5,413 bases of DNA, taken from the NCBI RefSeq assembly GCF_943912555.1, contig NZ_CALTUR010000110.1:1-5413 (forward strand), read 5' to 3'. The notes below the pieces were generated by a model. The model made no database searches, was not told where the DNA came from, and saw only the letters and a program-made list of their open reading frames with translations. The stretch is from an uncultured Streptococcus sp. Lineage in GTDB: Bacteria; Bacillota; Bacilli; Lactobacillales; Streptococcaceae. The translations under genes and the position numbers were made by a program. This document shows, piece by piece, positions 1 to 5,413 of the stretch. Positions within the stretch are counted from its first letter, which is position 1; each line of letters opens with the position of its first letter.

Positions 1-112
1 CAAAACAGTGTTTTGAGCTGACTTCGTCAGTCTTATCTACAACCTCAAAGCAGTGTTTTGAGCAACCTATGGCTAGCTTCCTTGTTTGCTCTTTGATTTT
101 CATTGAGTATTA
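1..112 (+). repeat. BOX repeat element (partial: end of one boxB, one full boxB, boxC)
   Basis: The stretch matches the modular BOX element of pneumococcus and its relatives, read boxA-boxB-boxC on the plus strand. Bases 1-17 are the end of one boxB. Bases 18-62 are a complete 45-nt boxB. Bases 63-112 are a 50-nt boxC ending in CATTGAGTATTA. BoxA and any further boxB copies would lie left of the window. Each boxB contains small inverted repeats: CTGAC-TTC-GTCAG at 18-30, CAAAAC-AGT-GTTTTG at 1-15, and CTCAAAGC-AGT-GTTTTGAG at 44-62. The module lengths fit exactly; the consensus is recalled, not searched. BOX elements are short non-coding repeats that fold into stable RNA and are thought to be mobilised in trans. 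This one lies beyond the terminator of the transporter operon, so it is probably not in that mRNA unless there is read-through. Confidence 0.93.
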
Positions 113-141
113 CAGTGAATAATTTTTCTAGCTATTGTAAC

Positions 142-169
142 AAAAAAGTCACCCGAAGGCAACTTTTTT
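142..169 (-). terminator. Rho-independent terminator of the ABC transporter operon
   Basis: Read on the minus strand, AAAAAAGTTGCC pairs with GGTGACTTTTTT around a TTCG loop. This gives a 12-bp stem with two G-U wobbles, closed by the very stable C(UUCG)G tetraloop, and the 3' arm itself ends in six T. It begins 28 nt after the stop codon of the 582-aa transporter gene. On the plus strand both wobbles become C-A mismatches and the loop becomes CGAA, so the signal is directional and serves the minus-strand genes. Confidence 0.88.
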
Positions 170-197
170 CGTCCATAAAATTTCAAAAGAGAAAGGA

Positions 198-1946
198 TTA
201 TTCAGAGCTAAAAGATGCAGCTTGCTGCATTTGGTAATACTTGCCCTTTCTAGCTATGAGATCCTGATGGTTTCCATACTCAACAATGTCGCCATCCACT
301 AAGACTAGAATCATATCCGCATCTTGAATGGTTGACAAGCGGTGAGCAATGATAAAGCTTGTGCGCCCCTTCATGAGTTTGGCAAAGGCATCCTGAACCA
401 GTACTTCTGTCCGTGTATCAATGGAAGAAGTCGCCTCGTCTAAGATAAGAATCTTTGGAATAGCCAGAAAAACTCGGGCAATGGTCAAGAGCTGGGCTTG
501 ACCGACAGAGAGAGATTCTCCAGCATTTTCTAACTTGGTATCGTATCCCTGTGGCAACTGTTGGATGAAAAAGTCTGCATTGGCTGCTTTGGCAGCAGCA
601 ATCACCTGCTCCCGACTAGCATCAGGATTTCCAAAGGCAATATTGTCATGAATGGTCCCTTGCTTGAGCCAGGTTTCTTGTAGCACCATGCCAAACTGTT
701 GTCGTAAAGAGGCACGACTATAATCATAAATAGATCTCCCATCCAGCAAGATATCTCCAGTGTTAATGGAATAAAAACGCATAAGGAGATTAATAAGAGT
801 TGACTTGCCAGCACCTGTCGGACCAACGATAGCGACCTTGCTACCAGCTGGAATATCAATAGATAAATCCTTAATCAAAATCTTTTCAGGATGGTAACCA
901 AAAGAGACATGTTTAAAGGAAATAGCTCCCTTAACTTGCTCACTGGTCAAGACTTCCTTACCTGTTTCAGCTACCTCAGGACTTTCTAAGACAACATAGA
1001 CACGCTCTGCACAAGCGAGAGCACTTTGCAACTCAGCTAACACTGAAGAAATATCGTTGAAGGGCTTGGTATACTGCTGAACATAGTTCAAAAAAGTCAC
1101 TAAGCGTCCAATGGTCAAGGTAGAGCCTATCATAATACGATAAGCTCCCACTCCAGCTAGAAGGGCATAAATGAGCGCATTGACAAAGCGAGTCGAAGGA
1201 TTAACCGTTGATGAATAAAAGATGGCTGACTGAGAATAACCTGCGTAATTGGCATTAGCCTCGTGTAGCCTTTGGATAAACTCTTCCTGAGCATTGAAGG
1301 ACTGGATAATAGTCTGCTGGCTCAACGATTCTTCAATTAGTTGTGTCTGAATCCCCCTCGTCTCTGTTTGCTTTTGGAAGAGATGATAGGATCGTTTGGC
1401 AATAAAGCGTGAAATGACCATAGACAGTGGCGTTAACAACAAGACCAAAAGAGTCATGAGGAGATGAATTTGAAGCATGGCTAGAATACTAACCAATATC
1501 ATTAAGACGCCAATAAAAAATTGGTTAAAAATCATGGTCAAGCCAGCTGCCAACTGTTCCATGTCTGTGGTTACACGACTGACCATCTCCCCACTACCTT
1601 GTCTATCCACAAAAGCAATCGGTAAACGATGGAGCTTATGGATGATTCGCTCTCGCAAGTCTCTGGTATAAGAGAAGATTAGGCGATTATAGAGGAGAGG
1701 ATTGATCCATTGAACTAGGGTATTTCCTATGACTACCAAGATCATTTGAATGAAAATCTGCCAAAAAACTGGTGAAGAGTCAACTACTAGGACCTGGTCA
1801 ATGACCTGCCCGATCAAGATAGGTAGGTAGATCGATAAACCAACCTGGGCAATAGTTCCCAGAAAGGCTAGGAAAAGGAGGAGAGGATGACTTGCAAGGT
1901 CTTTAGCCAAACGTGTGAGCGTCTGGTTTGCAGTTTGTCGTCTCAT
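198..1946 (-). CDS. ABC exporter half-transporter, subunit with the catalytic Walker B Glu (heterodimer partner 2)
   Basis: This 582-aa protein is a fused membrane domain plus ATPase of the type IV (MsbA/multidrug) exporter fold, expected in the cytoplasmic membrane. About six hydrophobic segments lie near residues 21-45, 61-82, 137-158, 160-180, 253-275 and 277-295. The ATPase domain has A-loop Tyr351, Walker A GPTGAGKST (375-383), Q-loop Gln423, signature LSVGQ (479-483), Walker B ILILDE with catalytic Glu504, D-loop 507-510 and switch His535. The signature is degenerate (Val for the first Gly), whereas Walker B and the His are intact. It therefore supplies the working half of the consensus ATP site and the poor signature of the other site. 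I chose the ATG at 1946 because AAAGGAGG lies 6 nt upstream. A GTG at 1985 would add 13 residues but has no ribosome binding site. It starts one base after the stop of the upstream partner gene, implying translational coupling. Related known pairs include LmrCD, BmrCD, EfrAB and PatAB. The exporter class is secure; the substrate (drug, peptide or lipid) is unknown. Confidence 0.95.
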   Translation of the reverse strand: MRRQTANQTLTRLAKDLASHPLLLFLAFLGTIAQVGLSIYLPILIGQVIDQVLVVDSSPVFWQIFIQMILVVIGNTLVQWINPLLYNRLIFSYTRDLRERIIHKLHRLPIAFVDRQGSGEMVSRVTTDMEQLAAGLTMIFNQFFIGVLMILVSILAMLQIHLLMTLLVLLLTPLSMVISRFIAKRSYHLFQKQTETRGIQTQLIEESLSQQTIIQSFNAQEEFIQRLHEANANYAGYSQSAIFYSSTVNPSTRFVNALIYALLAGVGAYRIMIGSTLTIGRLVTFLNYVQQYTKPFNDISSVLAELQSALACAERVYVVLESPEVAETGKEVLTSEQVKGAISFKHVSFGYHPEKILIKDLSIDIPAGSKVAIVGPTGAGKSTLINLLMRFYSINTGDILLDGRSIYDYSRASLRQQFGMVLQETWLKQGTIHDNIAFGNPDASREQVIAAAKAANADFFIQQLPQGYDTKLENAGESLSVGQAQLLTIARVFLAIPKILILDEATSSIDTRTEVLVQDAFAKLMKGRTSFIIAHRLSTIQDADMILVLVDGDIVEYGNHQDLIARKGKYYQMQQAASFSSE

Positions 1947-1947
1947 A

Positions 1948-3672
1948 CTAGTCCTCCTTTCCATGTTGGGATGCATTGATTTCACGATAGACTTGGCTGG
2001 ATTTCATCAAGTCCTCGTGCTTGCCGATAGCTAGGAGCTCCCCTTTTTCCAAGAGGAGAATCTGGTCTGCCATACGAAGTGTTGAGGTTCGTTGAGAAAT
2101 CAAAATTAAGCTCGTATTTGGCAGATTTTCTCGGATAGCTTTCAAGAGCTTGGACTCGGTAATAGTGTCGAGGGCCGAGGTTGCATCATCTAGGATGAGA
2201 AATGGAGCCTGACGCAAGACTGCACGTGCAATAGACAGTCTTTGTTTTTGCCCGCCTGAGAAATTTCGACCTCCTGCCTCAACTAGGGCATCCAAGAGTC
2301 CTTCCTTTTCACTGACAAAATCCTTAGCTTGCGCAATCTCCAAGGCCTGCCAGAGTTCTTGGTCACATAGTTCTTGATCTAAACCTAGAGTCAAGTTGGA
2401 ACGAATGGTTCCTTTAAAGAGTTCGACTTTTTGGGGCACATAGGCAATCCAAGATCGCCATTGCTCAAGATTAAGAGGACTAGATCCATCTCGATAAAGG
2501 TCAATGCTTCCCTTGTCTACTGGATAAAGACCAAGTAAGACTTGCACCAAGCTTGATTTACCAGAACCCGTTCCCCCAATGATACCAAGGATTTGCCCTT
2601 GCTTCATATCAAATGAAATGTCTTTCAGAGAAGGCTGGGCCGCATCAGGATAGGTAAAGGTCAGTTCTTGGACTTGTAAAACCTGATTACTGGTAGTTTG
2701 CTTTTGTTCTAATTCTGAATGGATATCTTCTGGAGCCTCAGCAAAGACTTCCTCGATTCGCTTGGCTGAGATATAGGACTGGTTAAGGGAATTTATCAGC
2801 ATGGCTAGCTTGACCAATTCCACCAAGATCTGTAAGAGATAGTTGATAAGGGCAATGAGAGCACCTTGACTTAGCAATCCTCCTTGAATAGAAATATAGC
2901 CTTGCCAGATAATGACAAGGAGAGTTCCATTGACAATCAGATAAGTCAGAGGTGTTAATAAACTAGACCAGAAACCTGTTTTTTCTTGCAATCTAGCATA
3001 GATTTGGTTAAGGGTTTGAAAAATCTGTAACTCTCGTTTTTCTTGACCAAAAGCACAAATAACTCGCATGCCTTGTAATTGCTGGCGTGTTTCCTGAACC
3101 AGTTGGTCCGTTTTCTTTCTCAGACTGCTGTAGAGAGGATTGACCAATCGAGATAACCCTACAATGACGATGGTCAAAATGGCAACCATGACTAAAAACC
3201 AGAAAGTCAGCTCAGCTGAGATTCGATAAGCCATAAAAATGGCACCAAAAACGATAATGGGCGCTCGCAAAAAGAGACGCAGGAATTGATTGATACCAGT
3301 CTGAATCTGGTAGGTATCCGAGGTCAAGCGAGTAACCAAGCTAGAAGTGGTCAAACGATCCCTGCTGCTCTTAGGCAATGAAAGAATATGTCGATAGAAG
3401 TCGTTTGTCAATTCTTTGACAAATCCAACCGCAGCCTTAGCTGAGTAAAACTGAGCTACCAAGGCTACTACAACACCAATCACTGCAAAGATAAGGAGCA
3501 GACCAATCTGCATCCATAGATGACCTTGATCTCTCTGGGGCAAGGATTGGTCAACAATCCCAGCAATCACCATGGGAACCAAGAGCTCAAACACAGCTTC
3601 TAAAAGCTTGAACAAGGGGGCTAAAATCGATTCCTTGATGTAGGATTTGAAGTAAGATAATAGGTGTTTCAT
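1948..3672 (-). CDS. ABC exporter half-transporter, subunit with degenerate Walker B and switch residues (heterodimer partner 1)
   Basis: This 574-aa protein is the first gene of the exporter pair, with an N-terminal membrane domain and a C-terminal ATPase. Hydrophobic segments lie near residues 15-40, 52-75, 133-150, 153-175, 238-258 and 268-290. The ATPase domain shows A-loop Tyr341, Walker A GGTGSGKSS (366-374), Q-loop Gln414, an intact signature FSGGQ (471-475), Walker B FLILDD with Asp496 where the catalytic Glu is expected, D-loop 499-502, and Gln527 (SQR) in place of the switch His (normally AHR). Two key catalytic residues are thus changed while the signature is good, the complement of the partner's pattern. 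This supports an obligate heterodimer in which this subunit binds ATP at the non-hydrolysing site and completes the active site with its FSGGQ. The ATG at 3672 has AGAAGG 5 nt upstream. The gene lies 60 nt after msrAB on the same strand; I found no convincing promoter in the gap. The substrate cannot be inferred. Confidence 0.95.
   Translation of the reverse strand: MKHLLSYFKSYIKESILAPLFKLLEAVFELLVPMVIAGIVDQSLPQRDQGHLWMQIGLLLIFAVIGVVVALVAQFYSAKAAVGFVKELTNDFYRHILSLPKSSRDRLTTSSLVTRLTSDTYQIQTGINQFLRLFLRAPIIVFGAIFMAYRISAELTFWFLVMVAILTIVIVGLSRLVNPLYSSLRKKTDQLVQETRQQLQGMRVICAFGQEKRELQIFQTLNQIYARLQEKTGFWSSLLTPLTYLIVNGTLLVIIWQGYISIQGGLLSQGALIALINYLLQILVELVKLAMLINSLNQSYISAKRIEEVFAEAPEDIHSELEQKQTTSNQVLQVQELTFTYPDAAQPSLKDISFDMKQGQILGIIGGTGSGKSSLVQVLLGLYPVDKGSIDLYRDGSSPLNLEQWRSWIAYVPQKVELFKGTIRSNLTLGLDQELCDQELWQALEIAQAKDFVSEKEGLLDALVEAGGRNFSGGQKQRLSIARAVLRQAPFLILDDATSALDTITESKLLKAIRENLPNTSLILISQRTSTLRMADQILLLEKGELLAIGKHEDLMKSSQVYREINASQHGKED
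1953..1960 (-). promoter_or_regulatory. Strong Shine-Dalgarno that sets the start of the second transporter gene
   Basis: Minus-strand AAAGGAGG ends 6 nt before the ATG at 1946-1944. It sits inside the last codons of the upstream transporter gene (Gly-Lys-Glu-Asp-stop), so a ribosome finishing the first subunit is placed directly on the start of the second. It decides the start against the in-frame GTG at 1985 and the ATGs at 1976 and 1964, which have no comparable site upstream. Confidence 0.9.
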
Positions 3673-3701
3673 AAATACCTTCTATGCGTATTCTGGAAAT
3701 G

Positions 3702-3728
3702 AAGAAAGTGGGGAGCTCCCACCCTCTC
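3702..3728 (-). other. GC-rich hairpin between msrAB and the transporter genes (possible weak terminator or processing site)
   Basis: On the minus strand GAGAGGGTGGG pairs with CCCACTTTCTT around an AGCTC loop, giving about 11 bp of which three are G-U. The core GTGGG/CCCAC is strong, and the plus strand shows the perfect palindrome GGGAGCTCCC at 3711-3720. What follows the stem is only pyrimidine-rich, with no run of T, so efficient intrinsic termination is doubtful. It begins 4 nt after the msrAB stop codon. It may limit read-through into the transporter genes or protect the 3' end of an msrAB transcript; this is inference. Confidence 0.5.
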
Positions 3729-3732
3729 TGTT

Positions 3733-4671
3733 TTATTTGTTTAAGTAAGGCAATAAATAGCCATATCCTGCTTCGTCCATCTCATCCTTAGCCACAAAGC
3801 GCAAGGAAGCAGAATTGATACAGTAACGGAGGCCACCTAACTCCCGAGGTCCATCTGTGAAAACATGACCCAAATGAGCATTCCCCGACCGAGAACGAAC
3901 CTCGATTCGCTCCATTCCATGACTGAGATCCTTGTAATAATGAATCAACTCTTTGGAAATTGGACGGCTAAAACTTGGCCAACCACAACCTGAGGCAAAC
4001 TTATCCTTGGCAAAAAAGAGTGGTTCACCTGTCGTAATATCCACATAAATCCCTTCTTCAAAGGTTTGGTCATAGGCATTGGTAAATGGAGCCTCCGTAG
4101 CAGCTTCTTGGGTAACACGATAGGATTCTTCGGTTAAGCTTTTCTTTAACACCTCTTGACTAGGCTTTTCATAGTTAGAGGCATCAATCAATGGCTTCTC
4201 AGCATCTGCCACATCGATATGACAATAACCAGAAGGATTCTTCTTAAGATAGTCTTGGTGGTAGTCCTCAGCCAGAATGTAATGACGTAGTTTCTCCACC
4301 TCTACTGCAATCTTTCGCCCAAGCATGCGCTCCTGCTCCTGAACCACTGTGTAGATAGCTGGCAAGTCTGCCTCATCCTGGTAATAAATCCCAGTTCGAT
4401 ATTGGCGACCACGGTCATTCCCTTGTTGATTGATGGATAAAGGGTCGATGACACGGAAATAATAAAGTAAAATCTCTCTGAGTGACACTGCTTTCTCATC
4501 GTAAATCACTTGCACCGTTTCTGCATGATCTGTTTCCTTGAGCAGCTGGTAATTAGTCGTTTCGACTTGTCCATTAGCGTAGCCAACACTGGTTGCTAGC
4601 ACTCCAGAAATACGTGAAAAATACTCCTCTAAGCCCCAAAAACAACCGCCTGCTAGATAAATTTCTGCCAT
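3733..4671 (-). CDS. msrAB: Bifunctional peptide methionine sulfoxide reductase MsrA-MsrB, cytoplasmic form
   Basis: This 312-aa fusion reduces both stereoisomers of methionine sulfoxide in proteins, repairing oxidative damage: MsrA the S form, MsrB the R form. MsrA spans about residues 1-155. It has GCFWG with catalytic Cys10, DHAETVQV (48-55), GNDRGRQYR (84-92) and a resolving Cys150 in NPSGYC. MsrB spans about 175-305. It has SGCGWPSF with probable resolving Cys229, His266 and His269 in HLGHVF, and catalytic Cys284 in RYCINS. The two CxxC zinc pairs of many MsrB proteins are absent (Asp211/Thr214 and Ser260/Gly263), so this is the zinc-free type. The N-terminus [13 protein letters not shown] leads straight into the active site, with no signal peptide or lipobox, so it should act in the cytoplasm, unlike the lipoprotein MsrAB also known in pneumococcus. 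The ATG has AAGGAG 8 nt upstream. It lies 98 nt after thrB, past a terminator. Confidence 0.97.
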   Translation of the reverse strand: MAEIYLAGGCFWGLEEYFSRISGVLATSVGYANGQVETTNYQLLKETDHAETVQVIYDEKAVSLREILLYYFRVIDPLSINQQGNDRGRQYRTGIYYQDEADLPAIYTVVQEQERMLGRKIAVEVEKLRHYILAEDYHQDYLKKNPSGYCHIDVADAEKPLIDASNYEKPSQEVLKKSLTEESYRVTQEAATEAPFTNAYDQTFEEGIYVDITTGEPLFFAKDKFASGCGWPSFSRPISKELIHYYKDLSHGMERIEVRSRSGNAHLGHVFTDGPRELGGLRYCINSASLRFVAKDEMDEAGYGYLLPYLNK

Positions 4672-4679
4672 CTTTATTT

Positions 4680-4685
4680 CTCCTT
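4680..4685 (-). promoter_or_regulatory. Ribosome binding site of msrAB
   Basis: Minus-strand AAGGAG lies 8 nt before the ATG of msrAB. It supports the start that places Cys10 in the usual MsrA position. It falls only about 30 nt after the T run of the thrB terminator, which leaves little room for a separate promoter between them. Confidence 0.8.
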
Positions 4686-4713
4686 TATCAAGTTTTTAAC
4701 TCGAATTCTTTTC

Positions 4714-4760
4714 AAAAAAAGGATAGGAAGCCCTCTGGTCGAGAGTTTCCCCATCCTATC
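4714..4760 (-). terminator. Rho-independent terminator after thrB
   Basis: On the minus strand GATAGGA (4760-4754) pairs with TCCTATC (4728-4722). The space between holds a second small stem, CTCT/AGAG (4745-4742 with 4736-4733), giving a two-tier hairpin. The outer stem is followed, after one C, by seven T (4720-4714). It starts 9 nt after the thrB stop codon and should end most thrB transcription before msrAB. The unpaired bases between the two stems make it less compact than a textbook terminator. Confidence 0.82.
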
Positions 4761-4769
4761 TTCTATTCT

Positions 4770-5413
4770 TTATTTTGCTTCGACACGGACACCTTGGGTA
4801 TCAACCTTCAAGTCATGAAGCTTTCCTTTGAAGGGTTGCTTTTCCAATTCTGCCTTAATCGTTGGCATCTTGTCATGAGAAGCCAAGACCATAACTGTCG
4901 GCCCAGCACCAGAGAGGTAGGTTGCATAGGCACCATTTTCTTTGGCCACTTGCTTAATCGTCGCAAATTCTCTCACCAAGTCCTGACGATAGCGCTCGTG
5001 GAAGAGGTCTCCTTCGATTGCTTGACCAGCTGTCACCATATCTCCTGCCAACAAGGCAGCAACCGCCACATTGGCAATAGAACTAGCTGCAACAGCTTCC
5101 TTGTAAGACAATTTCTTAGGCAAGACACCACGGCTGTCTCGAGTACGTAATTCATAGTTTGGAATGTAGGCTAGGAAATCACACTCTGGAAAATCTGCTA
5201 CGATAGCTGAAACTTGCCCATCAACAGAGCTTGCAATAACGAGATTACCATAAATGGCTGGAGCCACATTGTCAGGATGTCCTTCAATCTTGGTCGCTAA
5301 CTGCAATTTTTCATGGTCTGACAAGTTGAGCTGACCCAACTGGTTGGCTAGTTCAATCCCAGCAACAATAACCGAGCTAGAAGAACCCAAACCACGCGCC
5401 AAGGGAACATCAC
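4770..5413 (-). CDS. thrB: Homoserine kinase, partial (N-terminus beyond the right edge)
   Basis: ThrB phosphorylates homoserine with ATP to O-phosphohomoserine, the step before threonine synthase, in the cytoplasm. The window holds the last 213 residues. The frame stays open to the edge, where it reads [13 protein letters not shown], the phosphate-binding motif 2 of the GHMP kinase family. The family's C-terminal glycine-rich motif SGAGPTV is also present at about 4893-4913. Family members are usually around 290 aa, so roughly 75 N-terminal residues are missing. The TTG at 5402-5400 is an internal Leu codon of the motif, not a start. The reading frame is intact to the TAA and is followed by a terminator. 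In related streptococci thrB follows hom (homoserine dehydrogenase), which I would expect further right. Other GHMP kinases, such as mevalonate kinase, are less likely because the ARGLGSSSS motif and the GHPDNVAPA segment fit homoserine kinase well. Confidence 0.95.
   Translation of the reverse strand, partial: DVPLARGLGSSSSVIVAGIELANQLGQLNLSDHEKLQLATKIEGHPDNVAPAIYGNLVIASSVDGQVSAIVADFPECDFLAYIPNYELRTRDSRGVLPKKLSYKEAVAASSIANVAVAALLAGDMVTAGQAIEGDLFHERYRQDLVREFATIKQVAKENGAYATYLSGAGPTVMVLASHDKMPTIKAELEKQPFKGKLHDLKVDTQGVRVEAK

Noticed and set aside
93..128. Possible plus-strand promoter: TTGATT in boxC with AATAAT downstream
   Set aside because: The spacing is 19 nt, the -35 is only a partial match, and no plus-strand gene follows. 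TTGATT is part of the normal boxC sequence.
602..859. Minus-strand open frame of 85 codons inside the 582-aa transporter gene
   Set aside because: It lies out of frame within the conserved ATPase domain (Walker A and Q-loop region); it is a by-product of the real frame.
1477..1671. Plus-strand open frame of 64 codons opposite the transporter membrane domain
   Set aside because: It is antisense to a conserved gene, has no motif and no supporting signals.
198..3672. Assignment of the transporter pair as PatA/PatB fluoroquinolone exporters
   Set aside because: The architecture fits, but as I recall patA and patB lie elsewhere in pneumococcus and are not next to msrAB and thrB. No gene symbol is given.
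4302..4499. Minus-strand open frame of 65 codons inside msrAB
   Set aside because: It is out of frame within the MsrA domain, which is fully explained by the real frame.
4593..5150. Plus-strand open frame of 185 codons opposite thrB and the start of msrAB
   Set aside because: It crosses the thrB terminator and lies antisense to two well-recognised genes. Its product has no recognisable motif or domain, and the start lacks a clear ribosome binding site.
5400..5402. TTG as the start codon of homoserine kinase
   Set aside because: The frame stays open to the window edge, and the TTG encodes Leu inside the conserved GHMP motif. The gene simply runs off the window.

Overview
The window looks like chromosomal DNA from a streptococcus of the mitis group (S. 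pneumoniae, S. mitis, S. oralis or a close relative). Three things point there. The left edge carries the B and C modules of a BOX element, a repeat typical of pneumococcus and its relatives. The DNA is AT-rich with strong AAGGAGG-type ribosome binding sites. The gene order thrB, msrAB, then a pair of ABC half-transporters matches what I remember of the pneumococcal chromosome; that match is from memory, not from a search.

All four genes lie on the minus strand, so they read from right to left. (1) 5413-4770: the C-terminal three quarters of homoserine kinase (thrB), whose start lies beyond the right edge; it is followed by a hairpin with a run of seven T. (2) 4671-3733: a fused methionine sulfoxide reductase MsrA-MsrB with no signal peptide. 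It is separated from the next gene by 60 nt holding a GC-rich hairpin that lacks a T run. (3) 3672-1948 and 1946-198: two ABC exporter half-transporters one base apart, almost certainly co-translated and forming a heterodimer. (4) 169-142: a clean one-directional terminator with a UUCG loop. (5) 1-112: the BOX repeat, just beyond that terminator.

The transporter pair is the most informative part. Each subunit has lost different nucleotide-binding residues. The 574-aa subunit has LDD instead of LDE after Walker B and Gln instead of the switch His. The 582-aa subunit has LSVGQ instead of LSGGQ. Together they build one complete and one degenerate ATP site, the pattern of asymmetric heterodimeric exporters such as BmrCD, LmrCD, PatAB and TM287/288. 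The substrate cannot be read from the sequence.

The genes otherwise form a housekeeping and stress neighbourhood: threonine biosynthesis, repair of oxidised methionine, and export. I see no undescribed system, phage, CRISPR array, transposase gene or RNA gene. The parts worth a second look are the control signals between genes, the start codon of the second transporter gene and the degenerate ATP site.
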